Assembly: GCF_016862175.1 (NCBI RefSeq)
Contig: NZ_BOML01000052.1
Coordinates: forward strand, 117,260 to 181,259
Reading direction: 5' to 3'
DNA length: 64,000 nt
Source of the DNA: Paractinoplanes durhamensis
GTDB taxonomy: Bacteria; Actinomycetota; Actinomycetes; Mycobacteriales; Micromonosporaceae
Below, in pieces: positions 37,778-45,150 of the stretch. How positions within the stretch are numbered: position 1 is the first letter of the stretch; every line of letters starts with the position of its first letter. The notes below the pieces were generated by a model. The model did no database searches. It saw nothing but the letters and a program-made list of their open reading frames with translations, and was not told the origin of the DNA. Both the position numbers and the translations under genes were made by a program.

Positions 37778-39082
37778 TCACCAAGATCGGGTCACTTCAT
37801 CACCCTCGGTGAGACCGGTGGTGATCTCGGTGTACTGGTCGCCGCGCAGGCCGACCCCGACCTCGGTCTGGGTGCCGTTCTTGAGCACCGTCCCCTTGTC
37901 GCCCTGGACATTGTGCACCGCGGTGCTGGGCACCCGGAGCACGCCGGTCTTCGAGCCGGTGGTGATCTTCACCGATGCGCTCTGGCCGACCAGCAGGTCC
38001 TCCGGCGCCTCGTCGAAGGAGAGCAGCACGCCGTAGGTGACCATGGTGCCGTCGCTGGTGCCGGTCGGGTCGACCTGCACGACGGTCGACTTGAACTCCT
38101 TGCCCGCCCGGTCGGCCAGGGTGACCACACCCTTCTGCTTCACCGCGAGACGGTCCGCGTCGGCCTCCGGGAAGGCGGCGCTGATCTGCATGTCGTACAC
38201 GTCGGCGAGGGTGATGAACGTGGAACCGGCGCTGACCTGGCTGCCGACCTTGCCGCTGACGCTGATGATCCGGCCGGCGATCGGCGCCGTGATGGTGGCG
38301 CCCTCGAGCGCCTCCTCGGCCTCTTCCAGGGTGGTGTTGGCCTGCGTCACCCGCTGCTGGGCGCTGAGGATCGAGTCGGTGCTGCTGCTCTGCCCGCCCT
38401 GCTGGCCGCCACCGCTGCTGCTGCCGCCGGAGGTGGTGCCGGAGCAGCTGCCGCTCCCACTCCCCGTGCCACTCCCGGTGCCGGTCTTTCCGCCGCTGCC
38501 CTTGGTCGTGGTCGGTGCGACGGTCGCCGTCCTGGTCGCGGTCGCCGTGGCGGTCGCGGTGGGCGACGTGGTCGCGGTGGCCGTCGGCGAAGCGGTTGCC
38601 GTCGGGGTCGGCGACGTGGTCGGGGTAGTGGTGCCGCCCCGATAGGCCGCGGCCACGTTCGTCCCGCACGTGCTGGCGGTGGTGGACGTCTTCGACGCGT
38701 TCGCCTTGGCGGTGGCCAGGGCGTCCTCGGCGTCGTCGAGGGAGGTCTGCGCGTCGTCGACGGCCTCGGCCGCATCCGTGTCGTCGACCTTCGCCAGCGT
38801 CTGACCGGCGGTGACGGTGGTGCCGGCCCGGACGGAGACGCTCTCCACCTCGGACGCCACCGCGAACGACAGACTTCGCGTCTGCGCCGGCTGCAACGTG
38901 CCCGTGGTGGCCACCTCGGTGGTCACGTCGCCGCGGTCGACCGCCACGGTGGCGGCCGCCTTCGGCTTCTCGGTGGCGTCCGCGGTCAACGCGTGCACCA
39001 CCCCGTACACGATCAGTGCGAGCACGACGACAGCCGCAGCGACCCAGATCCAGCGCCGTCGACCGGCCAGAGCTTCACCCAT
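37778..39082 (-). CDS. MacA-like membrane-fusion protein (second copy) with Thr-rich hairpin insert
   Basis: 434 residues from ATG 39082. Basic N-terminus, one TM (WIWVAAAVVVLALIVYGVV), lipoyl half VRAGTTVTAGQTLAKVDDTD, then helix 1 of the hairpin. The hairpin tip is replaced by about 100 residues of Thr/Pro/Ala repeats, then Gly/Ser, before helix 2 (AQQRVTQANTTLEEAEEAL) and the second lipoyl half (ITAPIAGRIISVSG). Beta-barrel and end domains follow (LRVPSTAVHNVQG). It is 70 bp upstream of the response regulator gene and has no ATPase of its own, so it may share the downstream ABC pair. Confidence 0.9.
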   Translation of the reverse strand: MGEALAGRRRWIWVAAAVVVLALIVYGVVHALTADATEKPKAAATVAVDRGDVTTEVATTGTLQPAQTRSLSFAVASEVESVSVRAGTTVTAGQTLAKVDDTDAAEAVDDAQTSLDDAEDALATAKANASKTSTTASTCGTNVAAAYRGGTTTPTTSPTPTATASPTATATTSPTATATATATRTATVAPTTTKGSGGKTGTGSGTGSGSGSCSGTTSGGSSSGGGQQGGQSSSTDSILSAQQRVTQANTTLEEAEEALEGATITAPIAGRIISVSGKVGSQVSAGSTFITLADVYDMQISAAFPEADADRLAVKQKGVVTLADRAGKEFKSTVVQVDPTGTSDGTMVTYGVLLSFDEAPEDLLVGQSASVKITTGSKTGVLRVPSTAVHNVQGDKGTVLKNGTQTEVGVGLRGDQYTEITTGLTEGDEVTRSW

Positions 39083-39128
39083 GGCGGGGAAGTGTTCCCG
39101 GTCGTCCTCGCCGATTGCTCGGTCCTGG

Positions 39129-39145
39129 CTCGGAGTTGGCTCGGA
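39129..39145 (-). promoter_or_regulatory. Predicted response-regulator site before the second fusion-protein gene
   Basis: Plus strand CTCGGA at 39129-39134 and 39140-39145, 11-bp period; on the minus strand TCCGAG-N5-TCCGAG. It starts 47 bp upstream of ATG 39082, nearly the same distance as the copy at 35399-35417 from its own gene. The second half also sits in the palindrome ttggctcggagccaa (39136-39150). Confidence 0.65.
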
Positions 39146-39180
39146 GCCAAGATCGCCGGGCACAGCTCTGACACAGCCTC

Positions 39181-39197
39181 TCCGAGCGAACTCCGAG
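39181..39197 (+). promoter_or_regulatory. Predicted response-regulator site before the lipoprotein gene
   Basis: TCCGAG at 39181-39186 and 39192-39197 on the plus strand, 11-bp period, oriented toward the lipoprotein gene whose start is 75 bp further on. The motif is inverted relative to the copy at 39129-39145, as expected for divergent promoters. Confidence 0.6.
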
Positions 39198-39271
39198 GAT
39201 CTCCCGACATTCTGTGCAGGTTGTCCGGGTTGGGTGGGCCCCCGACATCCGTGCCGAGGAAAGAAGGCATC

Positions 39272-39880
39272 GTGCGCAAGGTCAGTTCGAAGGCGCCCCG
39301 CCGGGCGGCGGCGCTGTTCGTCGCGTCCGCAGCCGTGCTCCTGGTCGCCGCATGTGGCGGCGGCAGTTCGGACGATTCCTCGAACAGCGGGAACGGCAAC
39401 GGCAACGGCAACACCGCGTTCGCCGCCTACCAGGAGTGCCTGGCGAAGAACGGCGTCACCATCACGATGCCGTCGCGTGGTGCGCGCAACGGCGCGTCGG
39501 GCGGTCCCGGCGAGGGCGGCTTCCCCGGTGGCGGCCCGTCCGGCAACCCGTCCGCGATGCCCCGGCCCTCGGGCAGCGGCGGCCCCGGTGGTGGTGGCTT
39601 CCCGGGCGGCGGCATGGGCGGCTTCCAGAAGCCCGACAACGTGGACGACGCGACCTGGCAGAAGGCGCAGGAGGCGTGTGCCTCGGTCCGGCCCTCGTTC
39701 GGTGCCGGGCGCAACGGCGGCGGTGGCAACGGCCGTAACGCCGCTTATCAGAACTGCTTGAAGGAGCACGGCGTCACCGCGAGCGCCGGCGACCTCGACA
39801 CCTCGGACGCCACCGTCAAGAAGGCGATCGAGACCTGCAAGGTGCTGCAGCCGCAGGCCAGCGCCACCCCGACCGCCTGA
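39272..39880 (+). CDS. Gly/Asn-rich secreted lipoprotein with two AYQxCL motifs
   Basis: 202 residues from GTG 39272 (AGAAGG upstream). Signal peptide and lipobox LLVAAC (Cys28). The mature protein starts with Gly/Ser/Asn, then FAAYQECLAKNGVTITMP, a Gly/Pro/Phe-rich middle (GGFPGGG type), a conserved DDATWQKAQEACASVRP segment, and a second copy AAYQNCLKEHGVTAS before the end. Four cysteines follow the lipid-linked one. Divergent from the second fusion-protein gene and carrying the same predicted operator, it is probably a partner or substrate of the ABC export system. No known function. Confidence 0.85.
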   Translation: MRKVSSKAPRRAAALFVASAAVLLVAACGGGSSDDSSNSGNGNGNGNTAFAAYQECLAKNGVTITMPSRGARNGASGGPGEGGFPGGGPSGNPSAMPRPSGSGGPGGGGFPGGGMGGFQKPDNVDDATWQKAQEACASVRPSFGAGRNGGGGNGRNAAYQNCLKEHGVTASAGDLDTSDATVKKAIETCKVLQPQASATPTA

Positions 39881-39894
39881 ACGGGCGGTGATCT

Positions 39895-39940
39895 CCGCGT
39901 CGCCGGTGCCGTATCCCCCGTAACGGCATCGGCGACGCGG
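39895..39940. terminator. Long terminator hairpin
   Basis: 18-bp arms (39895-39912 and 39923-39940) with one G-T pair and a 10-nt loop. It lies 15 bp after the lipoprotein stop and before the convergent gene at 39999. Confidence 0.85.
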
Positions 39941-39998
39941 CCTGATTTCCGGGTCGTTCGCGACGTGGCCCCCGGCCGCGAGCGGCCCGGGTTCACGG

Positions 39999-40466
39999 TC
40001 AGTGCCGGTCCTGTTCGTTGAGCTGGGCCCAGCGGCCGGCCATCAGCCGTCGGCGGCAGGCCACCAGGTGGCTGGCGAGTATCGCCGGCTGACCGCCACG
40101 CACGCAGGCGTCGGCACCGGCGGTGAGCACGCCGGCCACCGTCTCGGCCGGGGCGGCGTCGTCGACCAGCGCGATCACCTGGGTCCGGCTCGGCAGCAGC
40201 CGGCGGGCCAGGACGACGTCGCGGACCGTGGCGCCGGCGAACAGCACCAGCTCGTCCGCGGTGACATCGTCGAGGTCGCGGGAGAACCGCACCGACCAGC
40301 CGGCCGGGAGGTGCTGGGCGAGGCCGTTGACCCGGCCGGGCGCCCCGAGCACCGCTACCACCGGGCGCGGGCCCGCGGTGGGCAGGCTGGCCGGGTTGAG
40401 CGGGAGGTCGGTCGCGGTGGCGCTGAAGTCACGGGCTTCGGTGTGGCGGTTGAGCTGCACAAGCAT
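39999..40466 (-). CDS. Receiver-like hypothetical protein
   Basis: 155 residues from ATG 40466 with AGGGGG seven bases upstream. After a polar N-terminus it has an alternating beta/alpha pattern: RPVVAVLGAPGRVNGLAQHL, DELVLFAGATVRDVVLARRL, TQVIALVDDAAPAETVAGVL and TAGADACVRGGQPAILASHL, which resembles a CheY-like receiver (the end recalls 'aGAdgYl.K'). The acidic pair and phospho-Asp are not conserved, so if it is a receiver it is a pseudo-receiver. No output domain. Convergent with the lipoprotein gene. Confidence 0.7.
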   Translation of the reverse strand: MLVQLNRHTEARDFSATATDLPLNPASLPTAGPRPVVAVLGAPGRVNGLAQHLPAGWSVRFSRDLDDVTADELVLFAGATVRDVVLARRLLPSRTQVIALVDDAAPAETVAGVLTAGADACVRGGQPAILASHLVACRRRLMAGRWAQLNEQDRH

Positions 40467-40589
40467 GGCGGACCCCCTGGTGGGCGGTGTTTCTCGGGTA
40501 CCTTCACCATTCGCCGGTGAGCTGGGGCACCGATGTGCCGCGCCTGTGCGTTTCATGTACGCCAAAATCAAAGTAAAAGAAGTCGGTGA

Positions 40590-41582
40590 TCAAGCACTCT
40601 CGCGCTTGATGACATGGACCAGGGCCTCCGCGGGCAGGGTCGGCGCCGGGTGCTCGTTGATCGCGGCGACCACCGTCGCGGACAGGTAGGCGGCGACCGC
40701 GGCCTGGTCGGTGGTGACGGTGGTCAGCGCGGGCACGGCCAGGCGCGCGGCCGGGATGTCATCCACGCCGATCACGGCAGGACCGTCAATTCCCAGCAGC
40801 CGTACGCCGGCCAGCACCGCGAGCGCTACCTCGTCGTTGTAGGCGCACACCGCGGTGACCCCGGCCGCGTGCCAACGGCGTACCGCAATAGTTGCCTGCT
40901 CCGCATCCAGCGCGACCGTCTCGCTCGCCGGACCACCCACCCGGCTCTCCCGGCATTCGGCGCGGACGCCGGCCAGCCGCGGCTCCGCGAAGATCCGCAC
41001 CCGCTCGTCGTCGGGCCAGGCGTAACCGATCTTCCGATGCCCGGCGGCGATCAGGTGCCCGGCCTGCCGCCGCCCGATCAGCTGTTGCGGCATCTCCAGC
41101 TCGCGCCGGTCCTGCGGCCCCCGGCCGAGCAGCGCGACCACCAGCGCGACCCCGGCCGCGCGCATCGCGGTGATCTCCCCCGGCGAGAAGTCGGCGAAGG
41201 CGATCACCGCGGCCGGCGTGATCGCCTTCCAGATCTCGCTGATCGGCCGGTCCTCCCGGTTGCCCGGGTGCACGACGAAGGTGAAGCCGTGCCGGGCCAG
41301 CGCGGTGGACAGGTTGCCCAGCATCGAGCCGACCTCGGGCCCGATCGGCCAGTCCGGCAGCAGGCAGAGCACCACGTCGGAACGGCCGGTACGCAGCGCG
41401 CGGGCGGCGGCGCTGGGCGCATAGCCGAGGCGGGCGGCGGCGTCGAGAACCCGGGTGCGGGTGGTCGGCGAGATGGTCTGCCCCGGCGTGTCGTTCAGGA
41501 CGTAGCTGACGGTGGCCCGGGAGACGCCGGCCACCCGCGCGACGTCGGCGCTGGTGACCCGCTGGGCGGTGCGTTCGGCCAT
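40590..41582 (-). CDS. LacI-family transcriptional regulator of the beta-glucosidase gene
   Basis: 330 residues from ATG 41582. HTH: TSADVARVAGVSRATVSYVL followed by LNDTPGQTISPTTR, with the hinge helix AARALRTGRSDVV. Periplasmic-binding-like effector domain with HLIAAGHRKIGYAWP and VIGVDDIPAARLAVPALTTV. The gene is back-to-back with the GH3 gene, start codons 36 bp apart with a perfect palindrome between them. Most likely a repressor released by a beta-glucoside or its sugar product. Confidence 0.94.
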   Translation of the reverse strand: MAERTAQRVTSADVARVAGVSRATVSYVLNDTPGQTISPTTRTRVLDAAARLGYAPSAAARALRTGRSDVVLCLLPDWPIGPEVGSMLGNLSTALARHGFTFVVHPGNREDRPISEIWKAITPAAVIAFADFSPGEITAMRAAGVALVVALLGRGPQDRRELEMPQQLIGRRQAGHLIAAGHRKIGYAWPDDERVRIFAEPRLAGVRAECRESRVGGPASETVALDAEQATIAVRRWHAAGVTAVCAYNDEVALAVLAGVRLLGIDGPAVIGVDDIPAARLAVPALTTVTTDQAAVAAYLSATVVAAINEHPAPTLPAEALVHVIKRESA

Positions 41583-41596
41583 GATGACAACCTTAC

Positions 41597-41608
41597 TTAC
41601 ACGTGTAA
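41597..41608. promoter_or_regulatory. LacI-type palindromic operator between the regulator and GH3 gene
   Basis: TTACACGTGTAA is a perfect 12-bp palindrome with the central CG typical of LacI-family sites. It lies 14 bp from one start codon and 10 bp from the other, so a bound repressor would cover both translation start regions and both likely transcription starts. Confidence 0.75.
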
Positions 41609-41618
41609 CCATGGGGCC

Positions 41619-44003
41619 ATGCCCACCGACGACATCGCCCCGTTCGTCAAGTCGCTGGATCTGCCCGCCAAGGTGCGGCTGCTCACCGGCGCCACCGCCT
41701 TCACGCTCGCCCCCGAGGAGTCCATCGGCCTCGGCGAGCTGCGTTTCTCGGACGGCCCGACCGGCGTGCGCGGCCTCAAGTTCTCCGGCGGCCGGGTCGT
41801 GTCGCTGTTCCCCAACGCCACCCTGCTCGCCTCGGCGTGGGACGAGGACACCGCCTACGAGGTCGGCCGGCTGCTCGCCGAGGAGGCGATGGCCCAGCAG
41901 ATCCACGTGGTGCTCGGCCCGACGATCAACCTGCATCGCAGTCCGCTGGGTGGCCGGCTCTTCGAGGCGTACTCGGAAGATCCGTTGCTGACCGGCCGCC
42001 TGGCCGCCGCCTACGTGCGGGGTTTGCAGGAGTCCGGGATCGCCGCGTGCCTGAAGCACCTGGTCGCGAACGAGTCGGAGACCGACCGCAACACGGTGGA
42101 CAGCGTGGTCGACGAGAAGACGCTGCGCGAGCTCTACCTGCTGCCGTTCGAGATGGCCCTCGACGCGTGGACGATGATGGCCGCCTACAACGACGTCAAC
42201 GGCGTCGCCGCCACCGAGCAGCACCACGTGATCAACGAGATCGTCAAGGACACGTGGGGCTACCGCGGCCTGGTGATGTCCGACTGGTTCGCCACCAAGA
42301 CCGCCGCGCCGGCGGCGAACGGCGGCCTCGACCTGGTCATGCCCGGCCCCGCCGGCCCGTGGGGCGACGCCCTGGTGGCGGCGGTGCAGTCCGGTGAGGT
42401 CGACGAGGCCGTGATCGACGATCACCTGGACCGCCTGCTGCTCCTGGCCAAACGGGTGGGCGCGCTGGGCGCGGAGAGGTCCTGGCCGTCGTCGCTTCCG
42501 GCGCCGGATTCGGGCGTACGCCGTGACCAGCTCACCCGCCTCGCCGCCACCGGCATCACGGTCCTGAAGAACGACGCCGACGTGCTGCCGTTGTCGCCCA
42601 CGTCGTCGGTGGCGCTGATCGGCCGGCACGCGGTCGAGACGATCGACATGGGCGGCGGTTCGGCGCAGGTCAACCCGCCGTACCAGGTGAGCGTGGCCAC
42701 CGGCCTCGGTGAGCTGCTGGGCGACCTCACGGTGGTGGACGGGGTCGAGGTCCGGACCCGCCCGGTGCCCGCCCGCGACGGTTTCCTGACCGACCCGGCC
42801 ACCGGCGATCCCGGCATCAGGGTCGTCCTCTACGACGCCGCCGGCCAGGAGCTGGAGCAGCGGTTCTGTGCCCAGGCCAGGACGATGGTCGGCATGGACG
42901 ACGATTTCCCCGAGTCGGCGACGACCGCCGTCCTGTCCGGAAATATCGCCGTATCCGGCGAGGTGGAGCTCGGGGTGCTCGGCGTCGGCGACTGGAAGGT
43001 CGCCGTCGCCTCCGCTTCCGCCGCTTTGTCCTATTCGCTGGAGGCCAGCGGCAGCGGCTTCGGCGAGGAGGTCCTGACTCCCCCACTGCGCACCGACCGC
43101 TTCACGGTGGCGGCCGGCGACCTGTTCACCGCGACCGTCACGCTGACCACGCCGATGGGCCTTTTCGGTCTGATCGGCCGCGCCGCCTCCCGCGAAACGG
43201 TGGACGTGATCGACGAGGCGGTGCGCGCCGCGGCCGGCGCCGACGTGGCCGTGGTGGTCGTCGGCCTGACCGAGGAGCAGGAGACCGAGTCGGTCGACAA
43301 GTCCACACTGCACCTGCCCGGCGCCCAGGACGCCCTGGTGGAGGCGGTGGCCGGCGCCGCCCGCCGCACGATCGTGGTGGTCAACGCGGCCACCCCGGTC
43401 ATCATGCCGTGGCTGTCGAGGGTCGACGCGGTGCTGTGGGCCGGCCTGCCCGGCCAGGAGGGCGGCCACGCGATCGCCGCGGCCCTGCTCGGCACCATCG
43501 AACCGGCCGGCCGCCTGGTGACGACGTTCCCGGCCGCCGACGCGGCGACACCGGCATGGTCGGTGACGCCGGTGGACGGCAAGCTGCCCTACACCGAGGG
43601 CACGTTCATCGGCTACCGGGGCCACTTCGCCGGACGGGCCGCCGAGCCGGCGTTCTGGCTGGGCCACGGCCTGGGTTACGGCAAGTGGGAGTACACCGAC
43701 GTACGCCTGATCACCGGCGACGCCCCCGCCGTAACCGCAACGGTGACCAACGTCGGCGCGCACCCGAGCCGCGAGATAGTCCAGGTCTACCTGCGCCCGG
43801 TCGAGCCCGACGAGCCGATCCGCCTCGTGGGTTGGACCGCCGTGAACGTCGCACCCGGGGAGTCGGCGAGGGTGGTCGTCCAGACGGACAGCCGCTTGTG
43901 GCGCCGGTGGGACACCAACTCGGGATCGTGGTCCCGCCTGGCCGACGGCGGCGAGTTCCTGGTGGCCAGAGGCTTGGGCGACATCCGCGCAACCGTGTCC
44001 TGA
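41619..44003 (+). CDS. GH3 beta-glucosidase with PA14-type insertion
   Basis: 794 residues from ATG 41619 (an upstream ATG at 41611 is out of frame). GH3 N-domain: LRFSDGPTGVRG, VVLGPTINLHRSPLGGRLFE, ACLKHLVANE and the nucleophile Asp222 in GLVMSDWF. GH3 C-domain starts with GITVLKNDADVLPL and is split by an insert of about 150 residues (VLYDAAGQELEQRF to about residue 505) that looks like a PA14 carbohydrate-binding domain. A fibronectin-III-like domain ends the protein (PSREIVQVYLRP). No signal peptide, so it acts on imported oligosaccharides. Under the divergent LacI regulator. Confidence 0.94.
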   Translation: MPTDDIAPFVKSLDLPAKVRLLTGATAFTLAPEESIGLGELRFSDGPTGVRGLKFSGGRVVSLFPNATLLASAWDEDTAYEVGRLLAEEAMAQQIHVVLGPTINLHRSPLGGRLFEAYSEDPLLTGRLAAAYVRGLQESGIAACLKHLVANESETDRNTVDSVVDEKTLRELYLLPFEMALDAWTMMAAYNDVNGVAATEQHHVINEIVKDTWGYRGLVMSDWFATKTAAPAANGGLDLVMPGPAGPWGDALVAAVQSGEVDEAVIDDHLDRLLLLAKRVGALGAERSWPSSLPAPDSGVRRDQLTRLAATGITVLKNDADVLPLSPTSSVALIGRHAVETIDMGGGSAQVNPPYQVSVATGLGELLGDLTVVDGVEVRTRPVPARDGFLTDPATGDPGIRVVLYDAAGQELEQRFCAQARTMVGMDDDFPESATTAVLSGNIAVSGEVELGVLGVGDWKVAVASASAALSYSLEASGSGFGEEVLTPPLRTDRFTVAAGDLFTATVTLTTPMGLFGLIGRAASRETVDVIDEAVRAAAGADVAVVVVGLTEEQETESVDKSTLHLPGAQDALVEAVAGAARRTIVVVNAATPVIMPWLSRVDAVLWAGLPGQEGGHAIAAALLGTIEPAGRLVTTFPAADAATPAWSVTPVDGKLPYTEGTFIGYRGHFAGRAAEPAFWLGHGLGYGKWEYTDVRLITGDAPAVTATVTNVGAHPSREIVQVYLRPVEPDEPIRLVGWTAVNVAPGESARVVVQTDSRLWRRWDTNSGSWSRLADGGEFLVARGLGDIRATVS

Positions 44004-44073
44004 CCGGCCGGTCCCGGCGTCGCACGGCGCCGGGACAGCGGCGGCCGAGCCGCCGCGCGCGAAGCTGCGCGGC

Positions 44074-44724
44074 TCAACGGAAGGCGAACAGACGCCCGGT
44101 CGCCGTCGCCGCTCCGGCGGTGGCGGTGGCGGTGGCGGTGGCGGTGGCCAAGCGCGACATGCCGACTCGGAATCCTGCGTCGTCCGGCGCGGTGAAAGCC
44201 AGTTCCTCGAAGCCCTCGGCGACAAAGCACGCCCGGACCTCGGCGCTCGGGTCGGCGGCGACATCTCCCCGGCCCCGGGTCCAGATCACGACACCGCCCG
44301 GCGCCAGGAAGGACGGGAACGCGGCGACCGTGCGCCGCATGTCCCCGGGGCTGATGTTACCGAAGACGCCGCAGGCCAGCAGCACGTCGACCGGCACGAC
44401 GTCGCGGTACGCAACCGGATCTCCGGCGTCGGCGGTGCGCACCTCGACGCTCGGCAGGCCGAGCGCCTCCGCCGCGAGCCGAGCCCGCCCGGACAGCGCC
44501 GGGTCGAGCTCCACCAGCACCGCACGCACGTCTCGGCCGCCCGGATGCGCCGCCAATGCCGGAAGCACGTCCCGGCCGTCACCCGCACAGAGGCTGACCA
44601 ATCGCCCCGGCCTGCCGTCCAGAGCCGTCGTGAGATAGCGCTGCACGACGACGAGCCGGCGCGCCTGGGACGAACCTGATACCTCGTAAGCCTCATGCCA
44701 CTGAAGCCAGTCCCGGCCACTCAT
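44074..44724 (-). CDS. Class I SAM-dependent methyltransferase
   Basis: 216 residues from ATG 44724. MSGRDWLQWHEAYE start, SAM motif I RLVSLCAGDGRDV, motif II AVLVELDPAL, then VDVLLACGVFGNIS and FLAPGGVVIWTRGRG. Conserved as an actinobacterial methyltransferase family of unknown target. Near the end, five perfect ggtggc repeats insert an (Ala-Thr)5 stretch between VGMSRL and the last strand RLFAFR, so the C-terminal strand pair has a variable-length loop. Confidence 0.85.
   Translation of the reverse strand: MSGRDWLQWHEAYEVSGSSQARRLVVVQRYLTTALDGRPGRLVSLCAGDGRDVLPALAAHPGGRDVRAVLVELDPALSGRARLAAEALGLPSVEVRTADAGDPVAYRDVVPVDVLLACGVFGNISPGDMRRTVAAFPSFLAPGGVVIWTRGRGDVAADPSAEVRACFVAEGFEELAFTAPDDAGFRVGMSRLATATATATATAGAATATGRLFAFR
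44119..44148. repeat. Hexanucleotide microsatellite (ggtggc)5 in the methyltransferase gene
   Basis: Five perfect tandem copies of ggtggc. Being 6 bp, gain or loss of units keeps the frame and changes the number of Ala-Thr pairs in the protein. Confidence 0.9.
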
Positions 44725-44771
44725 CCAGGCATTCAAGCATCCGAGCCCGGCATCAGGCATGGCCGCACCGG

Positions 44772-44999
44772 CTACTCATCCTCCGACCGACGCCGCCCGT
44801 CGCACGGTCGCGGGCGTTCGATCTCCTCGGCGGCCCGTCGCTCGGCGTGGACTCCCGTTGCACCCGGCACCTCGCTGTCGTGGATCGGCTGTTCGAGTTC
44901 CCAGGCCCGGGTCTGTGCCAGCACCCCGCCCCCGACCGGCCCCGGCGGCGCGGGCCGGCGGCGGAAGCACCGCCGGAACAGTCGGCTGAGCAGCCCCAC
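44772..44999 (-). CDS. Small basic/acidic hypothetical protein
   Basis: 75 residues from GTG 44999 (GAGGGGGA just upstream), or 81 from GTG 45017. The N-terminus GLLSRLFRRCFRRRP is amphipathic and strongly basic, and could lie on the membrane; the second half is Glu/Arg-rich (AERRAAEEIERPRP). Third-position GC fits a coding frame. I do not recognise a family. It lies between the MFS and methyltransferase genes on the same strand. Confidence 0.45.
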   Translation of the reverse strand: MGLLSRLFRRCFRRRPAPPGPVGGGVLAQTRAWELEQPIHDSEVPGATGVHAERRAAEEIERPRPCDGRRRSEDE

Positions 45000-45150
45000 G
45001 TCTCCCCCTCGCACCACGCAACGATCATGAAAATAGTGCTGGTGACGGGCGTGGGCTCTCGGCCGACCCGGCGCTCCGGACCGGCCGATGGGGAGACTTG
45101 TTGATCATTCGTGTGTGCGAGAAGGACTGTCCGGTTAGGACACATTCCGA

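Noticed and set aside
40590..44264. A single 1224-residue protein covering the LacI regulator and the strand opposite the GH3 gene
   Set aside because: Only the last 330 residues look like protein (LacI family); the rest is antisense to a well-supported GH3 enzyme.
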